A stretch of DNA of 64,000 bases, from assembly GCA_963676905.2 (NCBI GenBank), contig CAXXVE010000001.1:1364001-1428000 (forward strand). The letters run 5' to 3'. Position numbers and translations under genes: made by a program. Source of the stretch: Oceanispirochaeta sp963676905 (GTDB lineage: Bacteria > Spirochaetota > Spirochaetia > DSM-2461). The notes below the pieces were generated by a model. That model saw nothing but the letters and a program-made list of their open reading frames with translations. It was not told the origin of the DNA and did not search any database. Shown piece by piece: positions 26,626 through 35,301 of the stretch; positions within the stretch are counted from its first letter, which is position 1, and each line of letters opens with the position of its first letter.

Positions 26626-26678
26626 TGAGTCGCTACTCACTTGTGTTGAAATTATACCACGTTTCATTTTATTGACAA
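26626..26678 (-). promoter_or_regulatory. Promoter with TGAGT-N4-ACTCA operator for aminotransferase operon
   Basis: On the minus strand TTGTCA (26678-26673), a 16-base spacer and a perfect TATAAT (26656-26651) are followed 11 bases later by TGAGTAGCGACTCA (26639-26626). The same half-sites occur at 27547 and 47375. Position just after the -10 implies repression, most simply by the TetR protein encoded divergently. Confidence 0.8.
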
Positions 26679-26807
26679 GCTAATTGAGGTAATTTCCGGA
26701 AACTCTCCCGATAACAGTTCATTTTTCATTTCAGGTCTTATCCCCGGGCCGCCCGGGGGTAAAAGAGAACTCTTGTCCTATTAACAGTGTTGGAGTACTA
26801 TTGAGAC

Positions 26808-27464
26808 ATGCCTGCAAAATACCACAACGACAGCTATGACAGAATATCACAGGACAAGCGGGACCGCATCATAGCGGTAGCCCTCGAAGAGTTTGCCAAC
26901 AAGGGCTACAGCAGCGCCAATACAAACGAAATTGCCAGAAAGGCAGGAATTGCCGTTGGTTCAATATTCAAATATTTCGACACAAAAGAAAACTTCTTTC
27001 TTACTGTCGTCAACTACGGTGTTTCCCAGCTTGAATCCATTCTCGGAGCCATCGCCTCTTCCGATTCAACTCTGGAAGAGAAGCTTGAAAATATTCTCCG
27101 GACGATCATGAAGCACAGCCGGGCTAATCAGAATATTGTCAAGCTTTACAATGAGATGACCTCAGAAGGCAATGCATCACTTATAAAAAAACTATCCTCC
27201 GATATGGAGACCATTTCGGCAGATACCTATGCCCTGCTTATCCGTCAGGCAAGAGAGGAAGGGATAATTGCCGGTGACATTGACGAGAGGGTCTTTGCAT
27301 TTGCCCTGGATAATCTTTTTATGGCCCTCCAGTTCTCCTATGCCAGCGAATACTACAGAGAGAGAATGAAAATATATGTCGGGAAAGATGCCTTTGACAG
27401 GGATGAGCATATCGTCGCCGAGATGATGAAATTTATTACCCGCGCCTTCTCTCTCTCCTCCTGA
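26808..27464 (+). CDS. TetR/AcrR-family repressor of the aldolase-kinase locus
   Basis: 218 residues. The N-terminal TetR helix-turn-helix reads ALEEFANKGYSSANTNEIARKAGIAVGSIFKYFDTKENFF, a canonical form; the remaining all-helical domain binds ligand and dimerises. It lies between the divergent aminotransferase operon and the kinase gene, both carrying TGAGT-N4-ACTCA just after their -10 boxes, which makes it the best candidate for the regulator of those promoters and of the distant GPH transporter at 47.3 kb. No such site was seen before its own start, so autoregulation is not evident. Confidence 0.9.
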   Translation: MPAKYHNDSYDRISQDKRDRIIAVALEEFANKGYSSANTNEIARKAGIAVGSIFKYFDTKENFFLTVVNYGVSQLESILGAIASSDSTLEEKLENILRTIMKHSRANQNIVKLYNEMTSEGNASLIKKLSSDMETISADTYALLIRQAREEGIIAGDIDERVFAFALDNLFMALQFSYASEYYRERMKIYVGKDAFDRDEHIVAEMMKFITRAFSLSS

Positions 27465-27513
27465 TTCCGGGCAGTCCGGGGACCATCAGATTTATAAAGT
27501 TCATTTTCTCCTC

Positions 27514-27560
27514 TTGCAATGGCGGTGAATTCTGGTACAATGTATGTGAGTCATGACTCA
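27514..27560 (+). promoter_or_regulatory. Promoter and perfect TGAGTCATGACTCA operator for FGGY kinase
   Basis: TTGCAA (27514-27519), 16-base spacer, TACAAT (27536-27541), then the perfect 14-base palindrome TGAGTCATGACTCA at 27547-27560. The layout is the same as at the divergent aminotransferase promoter. Confidence 0.82.
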
Positions 27561-27589
27561 TTTTTTATACTAAATCCGGAAGGTCCGCC

Positions 27590-29188
27590 ATGAAATCCTA
27601 TGTTATCAGCTACGATATCGGTACTACAGGAAACAAGACCTGTCTTTTTGAGATTTCAAAGGACATCAGGCTGATTGCCAGCGCCATGGAGGAGTATGAC
27701 CTTGCCATCCTTGAAAACGGCGGGGTTGAACAGAATCCGGATGAGTGGTGGCAGGGGATTGTAAAAACCACAGGACAGGTTCTGAAGGAATCGGGTCTTG
27801 AGTCCTCCTGGATTCGGGGCATTTCCTTCTGCTCCCAGATGCAGGGGCTTGTACTTGTCGACAGGGACGGCATGGCGCTCCGTCCTGCAATGAGCTACAT
27901 GGACCAGAGGGCCGGTGACATCAAGGCCGGGACAGTAAGCCATGGCCTGCAGATTCAGGATACAAATGTCTTCAAACTGCTGAAAAACCTGAGGATATCG
28001 GGTGCTGCCCCTGTCAGCGTAAAGGACCCGATCTGGAAGTACGGATGGGTAAGGCAGCACGAGCCTGAACTCTTTGCCGCCTGCCACAAATGGCTGGATG
28101 TGAAGGAGTACCTCATCGCCCGCTGTACGGGACGGTTTGTCATGACCGAAGATTCCGCATTTGCAACTTTTCTTTATGACTCCAGAAAGGGAAAGAACCG
28201 GTGGAGCCGGAGCCTCTGCCGGATGTACGGAGTCGACAGAAACCATCTGCCCGAGGTTGTTCTTTCGACCGATGCTGTGGGCACTCTGAGTGAGAGGGCC
28301 GCCTCTGATCTGGGGCTCTCCGGGGATTGCCTTGTCTTCGGCGGCGGGGGGGATGCCACCCTTATCGGTGTAGGCGCCGGCGCCGTAAAAACGGGGGAGA
28401 CCCATATCTATTCGGGAACATCAGGCTGGGTTTCCACAGTCTCTGACCGGCGGGTCATAGACATCAGCCATATGCTTGCGGCCGTTATAGGAGCCGAAGC
28501 GGGACGGTTCAACTATTTTGGAGAACTTGAAACTTCGGGGAAGTGCCTCGAGTGGGTCAAAAACCATCTTGCACTGGACGAGATCGATATCTATCTGAAC
28601 AAGGAAAAGGTTACCGACAGCCCCGAAGCGGTCTCTATCAGCCTCTATGACTATATGTGCGAAAGCATAAAGGATACTCCCTCAGGATCAGGAGGGGTGA
28701 TTTTCACCCCCTGGCTCCACGGGAACCGCTGCCCCTTTGAGGACTCCAACGTCCGGGGAATGTTCTTCAACATCAGTCTGGAAACAGGAAAGAGAAAACT
28801 GATCCGCGCTGTTATAGAAGGGATAGCCTACCACACAAGGTGGATGCTTGAGGCCTCGGCCGCGAAGCTGCCTGTTTCGGATACAATCCGTTTTGTCGGG
28901 GGCGGCGCTTTGAATCCCCTTATCTGCCAGATCATGGCCGATGTCACAGGTCACCGTATCGAGACAGTTCAGAACCCGCAGAATGCCGGCTCCGTCGGGG
29001 CCGCTGTGTGCTGCGGAATCGGCCTGGGGCTCATAAAGGACTTCAATTCGGTAAAGGATTTTATACCGGCAACAGCCGCCTATGAGCCGGACCCTTCGGT
29101 GAATGAAGTCCACAAGAGGAACTACCGCGTGTTTAAAAGGCTTTATACTTCAAACAGGAAGAATTTCCGTCTTCTCAATCAGCTTTAG
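27590..29188 (+). CDS. FGGY-family carbohydrate kinase (xylulokinase-like)
   Basis: 532 residues. Actin-like ATPase fold with the N-terminal phosphate loop YDIGTTGNKTCLFE, the substrate-side MDQR motif in AMSYMDQRAGDIK, a central GGGGDATLIGVGAG and the FGGY-C region FVGGGALNPLICQIMADVTGHRIETVQNPQNAGSVGAA. It phosphorylates a ketose or polyol with ATP in the cytoplasm. Sequence is closest in general form to xylulokinases but substrate cannot be assigned. Regulated with the aminotransferase/aldolase operon and the GPH transporter by a shared operator, giving a plausible import-phosphorylate-cleave pathway. It overlaps the convergent PHP gene by 14 bases. Confidence 0.88.
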   Translation: MKSYVISYDIGTTGNKTCLFEISKDIRLIASAMEEYDLAILENGGVEQNPDEWWQGIVKTTGQVLKESGLESSWIRGISFCSQMQGLVLVDRDGMALRPAMSYMDQRAGDIKAGTVSHGLQIQDTNVFKLLKNLRISGAAPVSVKDPIWKYGWVRQHEPELFAACHKWLDVKEYLIARCTGRFVMTEDSAFATFLYDSRKGKNRWSRSLCRMYGVDRNHLPEVVLSTDAVGTLSERAASDLGLSGDCLVFGGGGDATLIGVGAGAVKTGETHIYSGTSGWVSTVSDRRVIDISHMLAAVIGAEAGRFNYFGELETSGKCLEWVKNHLALDEIDIYLNKEKVTDSPEAVSISLYDYMCESIKDTPSGSGGVIFTPWLHGNRCPFEDSNVRGMFFNISLETGKRKLIRAVIEGIAYHTRWMLEASAAKLPVSDTIRFVGGGALNPLICQIMADVTGHRIETVQNPQNAGSVGAAVCCGIGLGLIKDFNSVKDFIPATAAYEPDPSVNEVHKRNYRVFKRLYTSNRKNFRLLNQL

Positions 29189-29816
29189 AGAGTGCTTCCC
29201 TGCCGCTTCTGCTCCGTAAACCGGATTCAAAGGGCTCATTGAAAAGGAGGTACTCTGTTATTCCAAGCCGTTGTGCCGCCTGACGGGCACAGAGGTGATT
29301 CAGCCAGTTAGGTTGATGCGCATCGGAGCCCAGGACAAAACGAAAGCGTTCCAGATGGGGTGTGAAGTAGGACATGTAATCTTCAGCCTTCCATATATAC
29401 CGGTTATTGATCTCCAGAATACACCCTGTGGGTACCCTGTTCAGATCGGCACCGATGGCAATGGGATGGGAGACTATTACAGGTTTTCCTGTTTCAAGAA
29501 GAGCTTCGGCACCCCTGTATTCGGAGTCCCTGTCCCTGCAGTGGTAGATAAAGTAGTCGAAGGGGTATCCGAGGGCTTCACGGGCATCGGCACTGTCGTT
29601 TATCTCGCAGCCGCAGTAGAACCCATGGCTGTGAACTTCTGATCTGTACTTGTCAAAGACATCTCCTGTAATGTATTCAAAGTGATCGCTGATCCCCCTG
29701 ATCCTGGCGTGTTTCAGAGATGCAATATAGGGGATAGTCTGCTGGGGGACCACCGCGCTGTCGCCGGTGGAGTAGACTGTGTGGACATGGAGATCCTGAT
29801 TCAATAATCCATTCAT
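29175..29816 (-). CDS. PHP-domain phosphoesterase
   Basis: 213 residues of the PHP fold (HisK/YcdX type). Metal-binding motifs are DLHVHTVYSTGD at the N-terminus, ISDHFEY, a GCEIN segment, IVSHPIA and LGSDAHQPNW near the end. Such enzymes are phosphatases or phosphodiesterases using three metal ions. It is convergent with the kinase gene, overlapping by 14 bases, and no member of the histidine pathway is nearby, so a role in removing phosphate from an intermediate of the adjacent pathway is possible but unproven. No clear ribosome site before ATG 29816. Confidence 0.82.
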   Translation of the reverse strand: MNGLLNQDLHVHTVYSTGDSAVVPQQTIPYIASLKHARIRGISDHFEYITGDVFDKYRSEVHSHGFYCGCEINDSADAREALGYPFDYFIYHCRDRDSEYRGAEALLETGKPVIVSHPIAIGADLNRVPTGCILEINNRYIWKAEDYMSYFTPHLERFRFVLGSDAHQPNWLNHLCARQAAQRLGITEYLLFNEPFESGLRSRSGREALSKAD

Positions 29817-29907
29817 ATAACTACTATCTTAAGGAATTGTAAGTTTTTTATTAACCCCATGTCAGAAGGCCCTTAATCTGTATAAATCAGAAAAAACTCT
29901 CATAAGA

Positions 29908-29931
29908 TAATAATATATCGATAAATTATTA
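29908..29931. promoter_or_regulatory. Palindrome centred on TATCGATA before hydS operon
   Basis: Arms TAATAAT (29908-29914) and ATTATTA (29925-29931) flank the self-complementary TATCGATA (29916-29923), 59 bases before the first start codon of the sensory hydrogenase operon. Related TATCGATA elements occur before hydC and the alcohol dehydrogenase gene. Confidence 0.62.
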
Positions 29932-29989
29932 TAGACCATTCCCATTTATACTGGTAAAATTAACGGCATTCCATAAAGGGGGCAGCTGT

Positions 29990-30253
29990 ATGGAGAAGAA
30001 AAAGATTACGATTTGCATGGGGAGTTCTTGTTTCACCCGGGGGAATAAGGATAATCTGAAGCTGATCCAGAACTATCTGAAGAACAATGATTCAGCGGAG
30101 ATTCTGCTTACAGGGTCCCTGTGTCAGGAACAGTGCAGCAAAGGACCTGTGCTCTATCTCGGCGATACTATGTACAGCTGCATCGAAGCCGCACAGCTTA
30201 CAGATCTTCTGGACGGTTATATTAACGAACCTTCAAAAATGGAATCGAAATGA
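29990..30253 (+). CDS. Thioredoxin-like [2Fe-2S] ferredoxin (NuoE-C-terminal type)
   Basis: 87 residues. Four cysteines in the thioredoxin-like ferredoxin arrangement, C9-x4-C14 (CMGSSCFTRG) and C45-x3-C49 (CQEQCSKGP), bind one [2Fe-2S] cluster. It resembles the C-terminal domain of HydA and the HydC/NuoE family. Its stop overlaps the hydS start (ATGA), so the two products are made together and this protein is probably the electron-transfer partner of the sensory hydrogenase. Confidence 0.88.
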   Translation: MEKKKITICMGSSCFTRGNKDNLKLIQNYLKNNDSAEILLTGSLCQEQCSKGPVLYLGDTMYSCIEAAQLTDLLDGYINEPSKMESK

Positions 30254-31980
30254 GATTGAACCCGATATACACAGAGTTAACAGAGTGTCAGGACTGCTAC
30301 AAGTGTATCCGCCACTGCCCTGTAAAATCGATCAAGGTTGAAGACGGACACGCCAAAATCATGGAAGAGGACTGCATCCTCTGCGGCAGCTGCTATATGA
30401 ACTGCCCTGTGGGTGCCAAGAAGATCAGAAATGATCTGCCCCGGGCCAGGAGAGCTGTTGCCGAGATGGACAATGTTATCCTCTCTCTGGCTCCCTCCTT
30501 TGTGGGGGAACTTCCGGGCATTGCCCCCGAGAAGATTGTCAGTGCCGCCAGAAAGCTGGGATTCCGCGCCGTCTCCGAGACCGCTTTAGGGGCCCAGGAG
30601 GTCAGCCGCCACAGTTCTCAGATTCTTGCCAATGCCAAGAGCGGGATCTTCATCTCCTCCGCCTGTCCTTCAATGGTCGAGTATATCCGCAAGTACAAAT
30701 CAGAGTACTCGGACTATGTAAACGACCACCTCTCACCCCTATTAACACACTGCCGCATTCTCAAGGAGATCTACGGGGAGGACTGCACCATTATTTTTGC
30801 AGGGCCCTGTATCTCAAAGAAGAGAGAGGCGGACCTCAGGCCGGACCTTCTTCATACAGCCATCAGTTTCAAAGACCTTTTGGACTGGTTCTCCTTGGAG
30901 GGCATTGATCCTGATCGGATGAACCCCGATGAGAATGACCACTTTATGCCCCAGTCATCCTATGACGGCAGCAGCTATCCCTTTGAAGGGGGAATGCTTC
31001 AGAGTATGAAGAAACAGCAGGTTCCCGTTGATGATGATCAGATGCTGAGTTTCTCCAATGTACACAATATGAACAGGGTCCTTCAGGATCTGGAGGTCCT
31101 GGGACAGGACAAGCCTATTTTTATAGAGCTGCTGGCCTGTGAAGGGGGCTGCATCAACGGGCCCTCATGTATCAACAAGGCGGGAACCGCTGTGAAGAGA
31201 AAACAGCTTTCCGACTATGCCGCCAGCAGGAAGATGAGTATTCCCGAATACAAACCCTTTGAGAACATCGATTTTCAGAGGGAGATCATGGCCGCCCACC
31301 CCGAGTCATTCGAGGAGACCGAGATAAGAAAGGCCCTCAGGAGAATCGGCAAGTATGAGAGCGCCGACGAGAAGAACTGCGGCGCCTGCGGTTACTCCAC
31401 CTGCCGTGAGTATGCCGAAGCCTGCCTGAAGGGACGGGCCGAGCCGGATATGTGCGTCAGCTACCTCAAGACCCTCTCGGTGAAGAAGGCGGATGCCCTG
31501 ATCAAGGCGATGCCTTCGGGTGTGGTTATTGTCAATGCCGACCTGAGGATCATCGAATGCAACCAGGCCTTCGCAGCCATGATCAGCGAAGAGGTTCAGT
31601 CAGCCTTTGAGATCAAACCGGGTCTCAAAGGGGCTTCCCTGGAAAAAATAATCCCCTTTGCCTCGGTATTTCAGGGAGTCCTCGCGGAGGGCGCCGTCCT
31701 GACAGACCAGACATTCCATGTGGAAAACAAGGTCTTTACAGGCTCCATATTCACCATTGAGAAAAATAATGCAGTGGGCGGGATCTTCCAGGATGTCACC
31801 AACCCCTGGGTCCAGAAGGATCAGGTTATCAGACAGGCCCGGAAGGTTATGGAGAACAGTATCTCAACGGTGCAGCAGATAGCCTATCTCCTTGGTGAGA
31901 ACGCCGCACAGAGCGAGGTCATGCTGAACTCAATCATCAGCTCTTTTGATCCCGATGGAAACGAATTTAACAATGAATAA
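30250..31980 (+). CDS. hydS: Sensory [FeFe]-hydrogenase with PAS domain (HydS, group C)
   Basis: 576 residues. Order: two [4Fe-4S] ferredoxin motifs (residues 13-53); H-cluster domain with ligands Cys139 in SSACPSM, Cys187 in AGPCISKK and Cys297/Cys301 in ELLACEGGCINGP; an extra [4Fe-4S] domain (CGACGYSTC, Cys402); PAS domain from ~415 (MPSGVVIVNADLRIIECNQ). The position of the proton-relay cysteine of catalytic hydrogenases (TSCCPGW) is Ala138, as known for sensory HydS enzymes, which bind H2 but turn over slowly. The PAS domain and the phosphatase gene downstream indicate hydrogen or redox sensing. Overlaps both neighbours. Confidence 0.93.
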   Translation: MRLNPIYTELTECQDCYKCIRHCPVKSIKVEDGHAKIMEEDCILCGSCYMNCPVGAKKIRNDLPRARRAVAEMDNVILSLAPSFVGELPGIAPEKIVSAARKLGFRAVSETALGAQEVSRHSSQILANAKSGIFISSACPSMVEYIRKYKSEYSDYVNDHLSPLLTHCRILKEIYGEDCTIIFAGPCISKKREADLRPDLLHTAISFKDLLDWFSLEGIDPDRMNPDENDHFMPQSSYDGSSYPFEGGMLQSMKKQQVPVDDDQMLSFSNVHNMNRVLQDLEVLGQDKPIFIELLACEGGCINGPSCINKAGTAVKRKQLSDYAASRKMSIPEYKPFENIDFQREIMAAHPESFEETEIRKALRRIGKYESADEKNCGACGYSTCREYAEACLKGRAEPDMCVSYLKTLSVKKADALIKAMPSGVVIVNADLRIIECNQAFAAMISEEVQSAFEIKPGLKGASLEKIIPFASVFQGVLAEGAVLTDQTFHVENKVFTGSIFTIEKNNAVGGIFQDVTNPWVQKDQVIRQARKVMENSISTVQQIAYLLGENAAQSEVMLNSIISSFDPDGNEFNNE

Positions 31981-33154
31981 ATCTTTTTTTGATGTCGGAT
32001 ACTATCAGGTAATGAAACATGGGGAGTCCGCTCCTGGAGATGCCTTCCTTACCAAAAAGGTTCAGGGGAGGAAGAGGGTAATTTCCGTCCTCTCCGACGG
32101 CCTTGGCAGCGGAATCCGCGCCAATGTACTCTCATCCCTGACGGCCACCATGGCTATCCGGTCCATTGAGAACGATCTCTCTCCCCGCAAAACTGCGGAG
32201 CTCATCTCCCGGACCCTGCCTGTCTGCAGCATACGGAAGATAAGCTACTCCACCTTTACTATTGTGGATGTTGATGAGCGGGGCATGGTGCAGATCGCCG
32301 AGTATGACAACCCCCGTTTTGTACTGATCCGTGACGGACGCATACTGGAGCCCACCCTTGAGAAGTTCAGCTTTGAAACAGTGAACCCCCGGCGGAACGA
32401 GATTGTCTGCTCCCGCTTCAAGGCCCAGAGCGGTGACAGGCTCGTCTTCTTTTCCGACGGGGTGACCCAGTCGGGGCTCGGACAGAAAACAACTCCCCTG
32501 GGATGGGGAGATGAGGGCGCCCGGGAGTTTATCCTGCGGTCCCTGGACCGGAATCCCGAACAGTCTTCAAAACAGCTGACTCAGGCTCTTGTTCAGGAGA
32601 GTCTGCGCCATGATGCCTACTCCCCCAAGGATGACATCACCTGCGGCTCCCTCTACTTCAGACGGCCCCGTAAACTGATGATTGCAACGGGCCCCCCCTA
32701 CGACAGCGAGAGGGATTCGGCCCTTGTGGGAACTCTGAAGGGTTTTGATGGAAGGACCATAGTTGCAGGCGGAACCACAGCAAATATTGTGGCCAGGGAA
32801 CTGGGTGTGGACATCGAGGTGGATCTGAGCTCCCAGAGCGAACATGTTCCTCCCTCTTCAAAGATGGAGGGGGTCGACTTTGTAAGCGAGGGGATCATCA
32901 CCATGAGCAAGGTTCAGGAGTATCTTGAGGCCGGCCATAACCCGGGAATCGTGAATATCAATCCCGCTGAGAGGATTATGGAGGAGATGCTGAACTCCGA
33001 TATCATCCACTTTCTCGTGGGGACAAGGATCAATGAGGCCCATCAGGATCCCAACATGCCTGTGCAGCTTGAGATCCGGCGGAACCTTATCAAGAGAATC
33101 GCCGAGACCCTGAAGAAAAAATACTTTAAAGAAGTGATTATTAATTTTATCTGA
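31973..33154 (+). CDS. PP2C/SpoIIE-type serine phosphatase coupled to HydS
   Basis: About 393 residues from ATG 31973, which overlaps the hydS stop by 8 bases; ATG 31955 is an alternative. The PP2C/SpoIIE metal motifs are LSDGLGSGIRAN, VFFSDGVTQSG and KDDITCGSLYF. A C-terminal ~150 residues (LMIATGPPYDSERDS; VAGGTTANIVARELGVD) form a separate domain I cannot name. SpoIIE phosphatases usually act on anti-sigma-factor antagonists; pairing with a sensory hydrogenase suggests H2 state is relayed by protein dephosphorylation. The antagonist target is not in the window. Confidence 0.88.
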   Translation: MNKSFFDVGYYQVMKHGESAPGDAFLTKKVQGRKRVISVLSDGLGSGIRANVLSSLTATMAIRSIENDLSPRKTAELISRTLPVCSIRKISYSTFTIVDVDERGMVQIAEYDNPRFVLIRDGRILEPTLEKFSFETVNPRRNEIVCSRFKAQSGDRLVFFSDGVTQSGLGQKTTPLGWGDEGAREFILRSLDRNPEQSSKQLTQALVQESLRHDAYSPKDDITCGSLYFRRPRKLMIATGPPYDSERDSALVGTLKGFDGRTIVAGGTTANIVARELGVDIEVDLSSQSEHVPPSSKMEGVDFVSEGIITMSKVQEYLEAGHNPGIVNINPAERIMEEMLNSDIIHFLVGTRINEAHQDPNMPVQLEIRRNLIKRIAETLKKKYFKEVIINFI

Positions 33155-33166
33155 GAAATCTTGCGT

Positions 33167-33172
33167 TATAAT
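33167..33172 (+). promoter_or_regulatory. -10 element for apparently leaderless mRNA
   Basis: A perfect TATAAT lies only 7 bases before ATG 33180, so transcription would start at or next to the start codon. No ribosome site precedes the gene, consistent with leaderless translation. A good -35 is not obvious. Confidence 0.5.
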
Positions 33173-33179
33173 TCCCTGT

Positions 33180-33671
33180 ATGGCTGATCGTGATAAAATC
33201 CTTAAGGATATAAGAGGCCTTATCAAGGGCCTTGAGACGGAGGATCTTCAGTTTCTGCTGAGTCAGGCTGAGGTTCTGGAGTACAACCGGAAGGTTCGTC
33301 TGGAGCGTGAGGAGCAGAAGAAAGAGTCTGAAAGCTCCTCCAAAAACAAAAAGAAATCCTCCGCTAAACAGGGAAAGCCAAAAAAAGCGTCTCCCCCGGC
33401 CGATGAAATTGCCATTGAGCAGACCCAGCGCAGCAAATTCTTCAATCTCCGCATAGGAACAGCCCTCCTCTTTATGGACTATCAGGAGATTCAAGCCATC
33501 TTCAAGATCGCCCGGGCCGCTGGGAACCAGAGTGAAGGGGCCGCACGGCTCTACCGCTGGTTCAATAAGGAGCGGAAGGATATCCTTATCGAAGGCGGGA
33601 TCGGCGGTCCCTCCAGTCCCAGACTGAAAAAAATCTATACAGTTCTTCTCGACAGTTTTACTTCCAGCTGA
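33180..33671 (+). CDS. Conserved-looking protein of unknown function, lysine-rich linker
   Basis: 163 residues, no recognised family. An N-terminal helical segment (DKILKDIRGLIKGLETEDLQFLLSQAEVLEYNRKV) is joined through a highly charged linker (~residues 42-72, KNKKKSSAKQGKPKKA) to a helical C-terminal domain (FFNLRIGTALLFMDYQEIQAIFKIAR...LYRWFNKERKDILI). No membrane segment. It lies 25 bases after the phosphatase gene but has its own TATAAT and no ribosome site. The basic linker could bind nucleic acid; this is speculation. Confidence 0.72.
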   Translation: MADRDKILKDIRGLIKGLETEDLQFLLSQAEVLEYNRKVRLEREEQKKESESSSKNKKKSSAKQGKPKKASPPADEIAIEQTQRSKFFNLRIGTALLFMDYQEIQAIFKIARAAGNQSEGAARLYRWFNKERKDILIEGGIGGPSSPRLKKIYTVLLDSFTSS

Positions 33672-33740
33672 CCTTCCGTCGGCAGGCACGGCAGAGCTTT
33701 ACCGCTGTGGTGTTTTCCTAGGGATTTTCAGGCAGGGCAT

Positions 33741-33775
33741 AAAAAAAGCCGGAACTCCTTTCCAGGCGCTCCGGC
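33741..33775 (-). terminator. Rho-independent terminator of the hyd-nfn operon
   Basis: Read on the minus strand, GCCGGA (33775-33770) pairs with TCCGGC (33753-33748), followed by seven T (33747-33741). It ends transcription 30-65 bases past the nfnB stop. Confidence 0.82.
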
Positions 33776-33806
33776 AGAAAACAGTTTAATAAAACTGAAA
33801 ACAGGC

Positions 33807-35300
33807 TTATTTACTCAGGTAGTCGTGGATGCCTCTGGCAGCGGTCCGCCCGTCACCCATGGCGAGAATTACAGTAGCCGCTCCCTGAACGATATCTCCG
33901 CCGGCAAATACTCCGGGCATGGAGGTCATCCCGTCCTCGTTGACAATGATATTGCCCCATTTGGTTATGTCGAGTTCGGGAGTTGTACCTGTGACAAGGG
34001 GGTTGGAGCTGTTGCCCAGAGCTGTGATACATGTATCAATCTCCATAACAAACTCGCTTCCCTCAATCGCCTTGGGACGTCTTCTTCCTGACTCATCAGG
34101 TTCGCCAAGCTCGTACTTCAGGCACTCTATGGACTTCACCCGGCCGTTCTCATCGCCCATGATCTTTGTGGGGTTTGTAAGGAGGTCGAAGATGATTCCC
34201 TCTTCCTGTGCGTGGTGAACCTCTTCCACACGGGCAGGCATCTCTGTTTCGGTTCTTCTATAAACAATATGAACCTCTTCGGCGCCCATTCTCAGGGCTG
34301 TCCTGGCGGCATCCATAGCCACGTTTCCTCCGCCGAATACAGCGACCTTCTTTGACTTGTAGATGGGAGTGGACGCATTGCCGCGGTCATAGGCCTTCAT
34401 AAGATTGGCTCTTGTCAGAAACTCATTTGCTGAGAATACACCCACCAGGTTTTCACCTTCGATGTTCATAAACTTGGGCAGACCGGCTCCGTTGGCGACA
34501 TAGACCGAGTCAAATCCATCCTCTTCCATAAGCTGCTTGATGGTTCTGGTTCTGCCGATCAGGTAGTCGTAGACAAACTTTACGCCCATGGCCTGCAGAT
34601 TGTCCACTTCCTGCTGAACAATGGACTTGGGCAGGCGGAACTCGGGTATCCCGTAAACCGTTACACCTCCGGCCTTGTGGAAGGCTTCGAAGATTGTCAC
34701 TTCGTGGCCGAGACGGGCAAGGTCCGCAGCTGTTGTCAGTCCCGAGGGGCCGGAACCGACGATGGCTACTCTCTTTCCTGTGGGGAGGGCTTTATCCATT
34801 TTACTCTCTTTTGAAGAGCCGCGGTCCGCCAGGTAGCGCTCGATTCTACCGATAGCGACAGACTGCATGGGGTCTTTTTTCATTTTGCCCAGAGTACAGA
34901 GCTCCATGCACTGTTTCTCCTGGGGGCATACTCTTCCGCAGATGGCGGGGAGCATGCTGCTGTCCTTGATGATTTCAAGAGCCTCGTCAAAGTTTCCTTT
35001 GGCGGCGGCTCCGACAAATCCGGGGATGTCGATGCTCACGGGGCAGCCCTTCACGCAGGGGGCGTTCTTGCATTCAAGGCAGCGGCTGGCTTCTACAATC
35101 ACCTGGTTATCGGTGTAGCCCAGGGCAACCTCTTCCATATTACCGGCGCGGACCATGGCCTCCTGGGAGGGCATCTCCTGCTGGGGAATGGCTGCCCGCT
35201 CTTTGGCCTTGAGGTTTACAAGACCTTCGGGAAGATTCAGATTCTCCTTGATCGCCAGGGCTTCAAGGTCTAGGGTCTGAGGTGTTTTATATGCTGTCAT
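33807..35300 (-). CDS. nfnB: NfnB: large subunit of NADH-dependent ferredoxin:NADP+ oxidoreductase
   Basis: 497 residues of the GltD/NfnB family. N-terminal [4Fe-4S] domain (ECKNAPCVKGCPVSIDIPGF; CGRVCPQEKQCMELC), then FAD-binding GSGPSGLTTAADLARLGHEVTIFEA and NADP-binding VFGGGNVAMDAARTALR. No glutamate synthase large subunit is nearby; instead the small subunit NfnA ends one base upstream. NfnAB bifurcates or confurcates electrons between NADH, ferredoxin and NADPH, so it can supply NADPH from the pool used by HydABC. It is the last gene of the five-gene hyd operon. Confidence 0.9.
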   Translation of the reverse strand: MTAYKTPQTLDLEALAIKENLNLPEGLVNLKAKERAAIPQQEMPSQEAMVRAGNMEEVALGYTDNQVIVEASRCLECKNAPCVKGCPVSIDIPGFVGAAAKGNFDEALEIIKDSSMLPAICGRVCPQEKQCMELCTLGKMKKDPMQSVAIGRIERYLADRGSSKESKMDKALPTGKRVAIVGSGPSGLTTAADLARLGHEVTIFEAFHKAGGVTVYGIPEFRLPKSIVQQEVDNLQAMGVKFVYDYLIGRTRTIKQLMEEDGFDSVYVANGAGLPKFMNIEGENLVGVFSANEFLTRANLMKAYDRGNASTPIYKSKKVAVFGGGNVAMDAARTALRMGAEEVHIVYRRTETEMPARVEEVHHAQEEGIIFDLLTNPTKIMGDENGRVKSIECLKYELGEPDESGRRRPKAIEGSEFVMEIDTCITALGNSSNPLVTGTTPELDITKWGNIIVNEDGMTSMPGVFAGGDIVQGAATVILAMGDGRTAARGIHDYLSK

Positions 35301-35301
35301 A

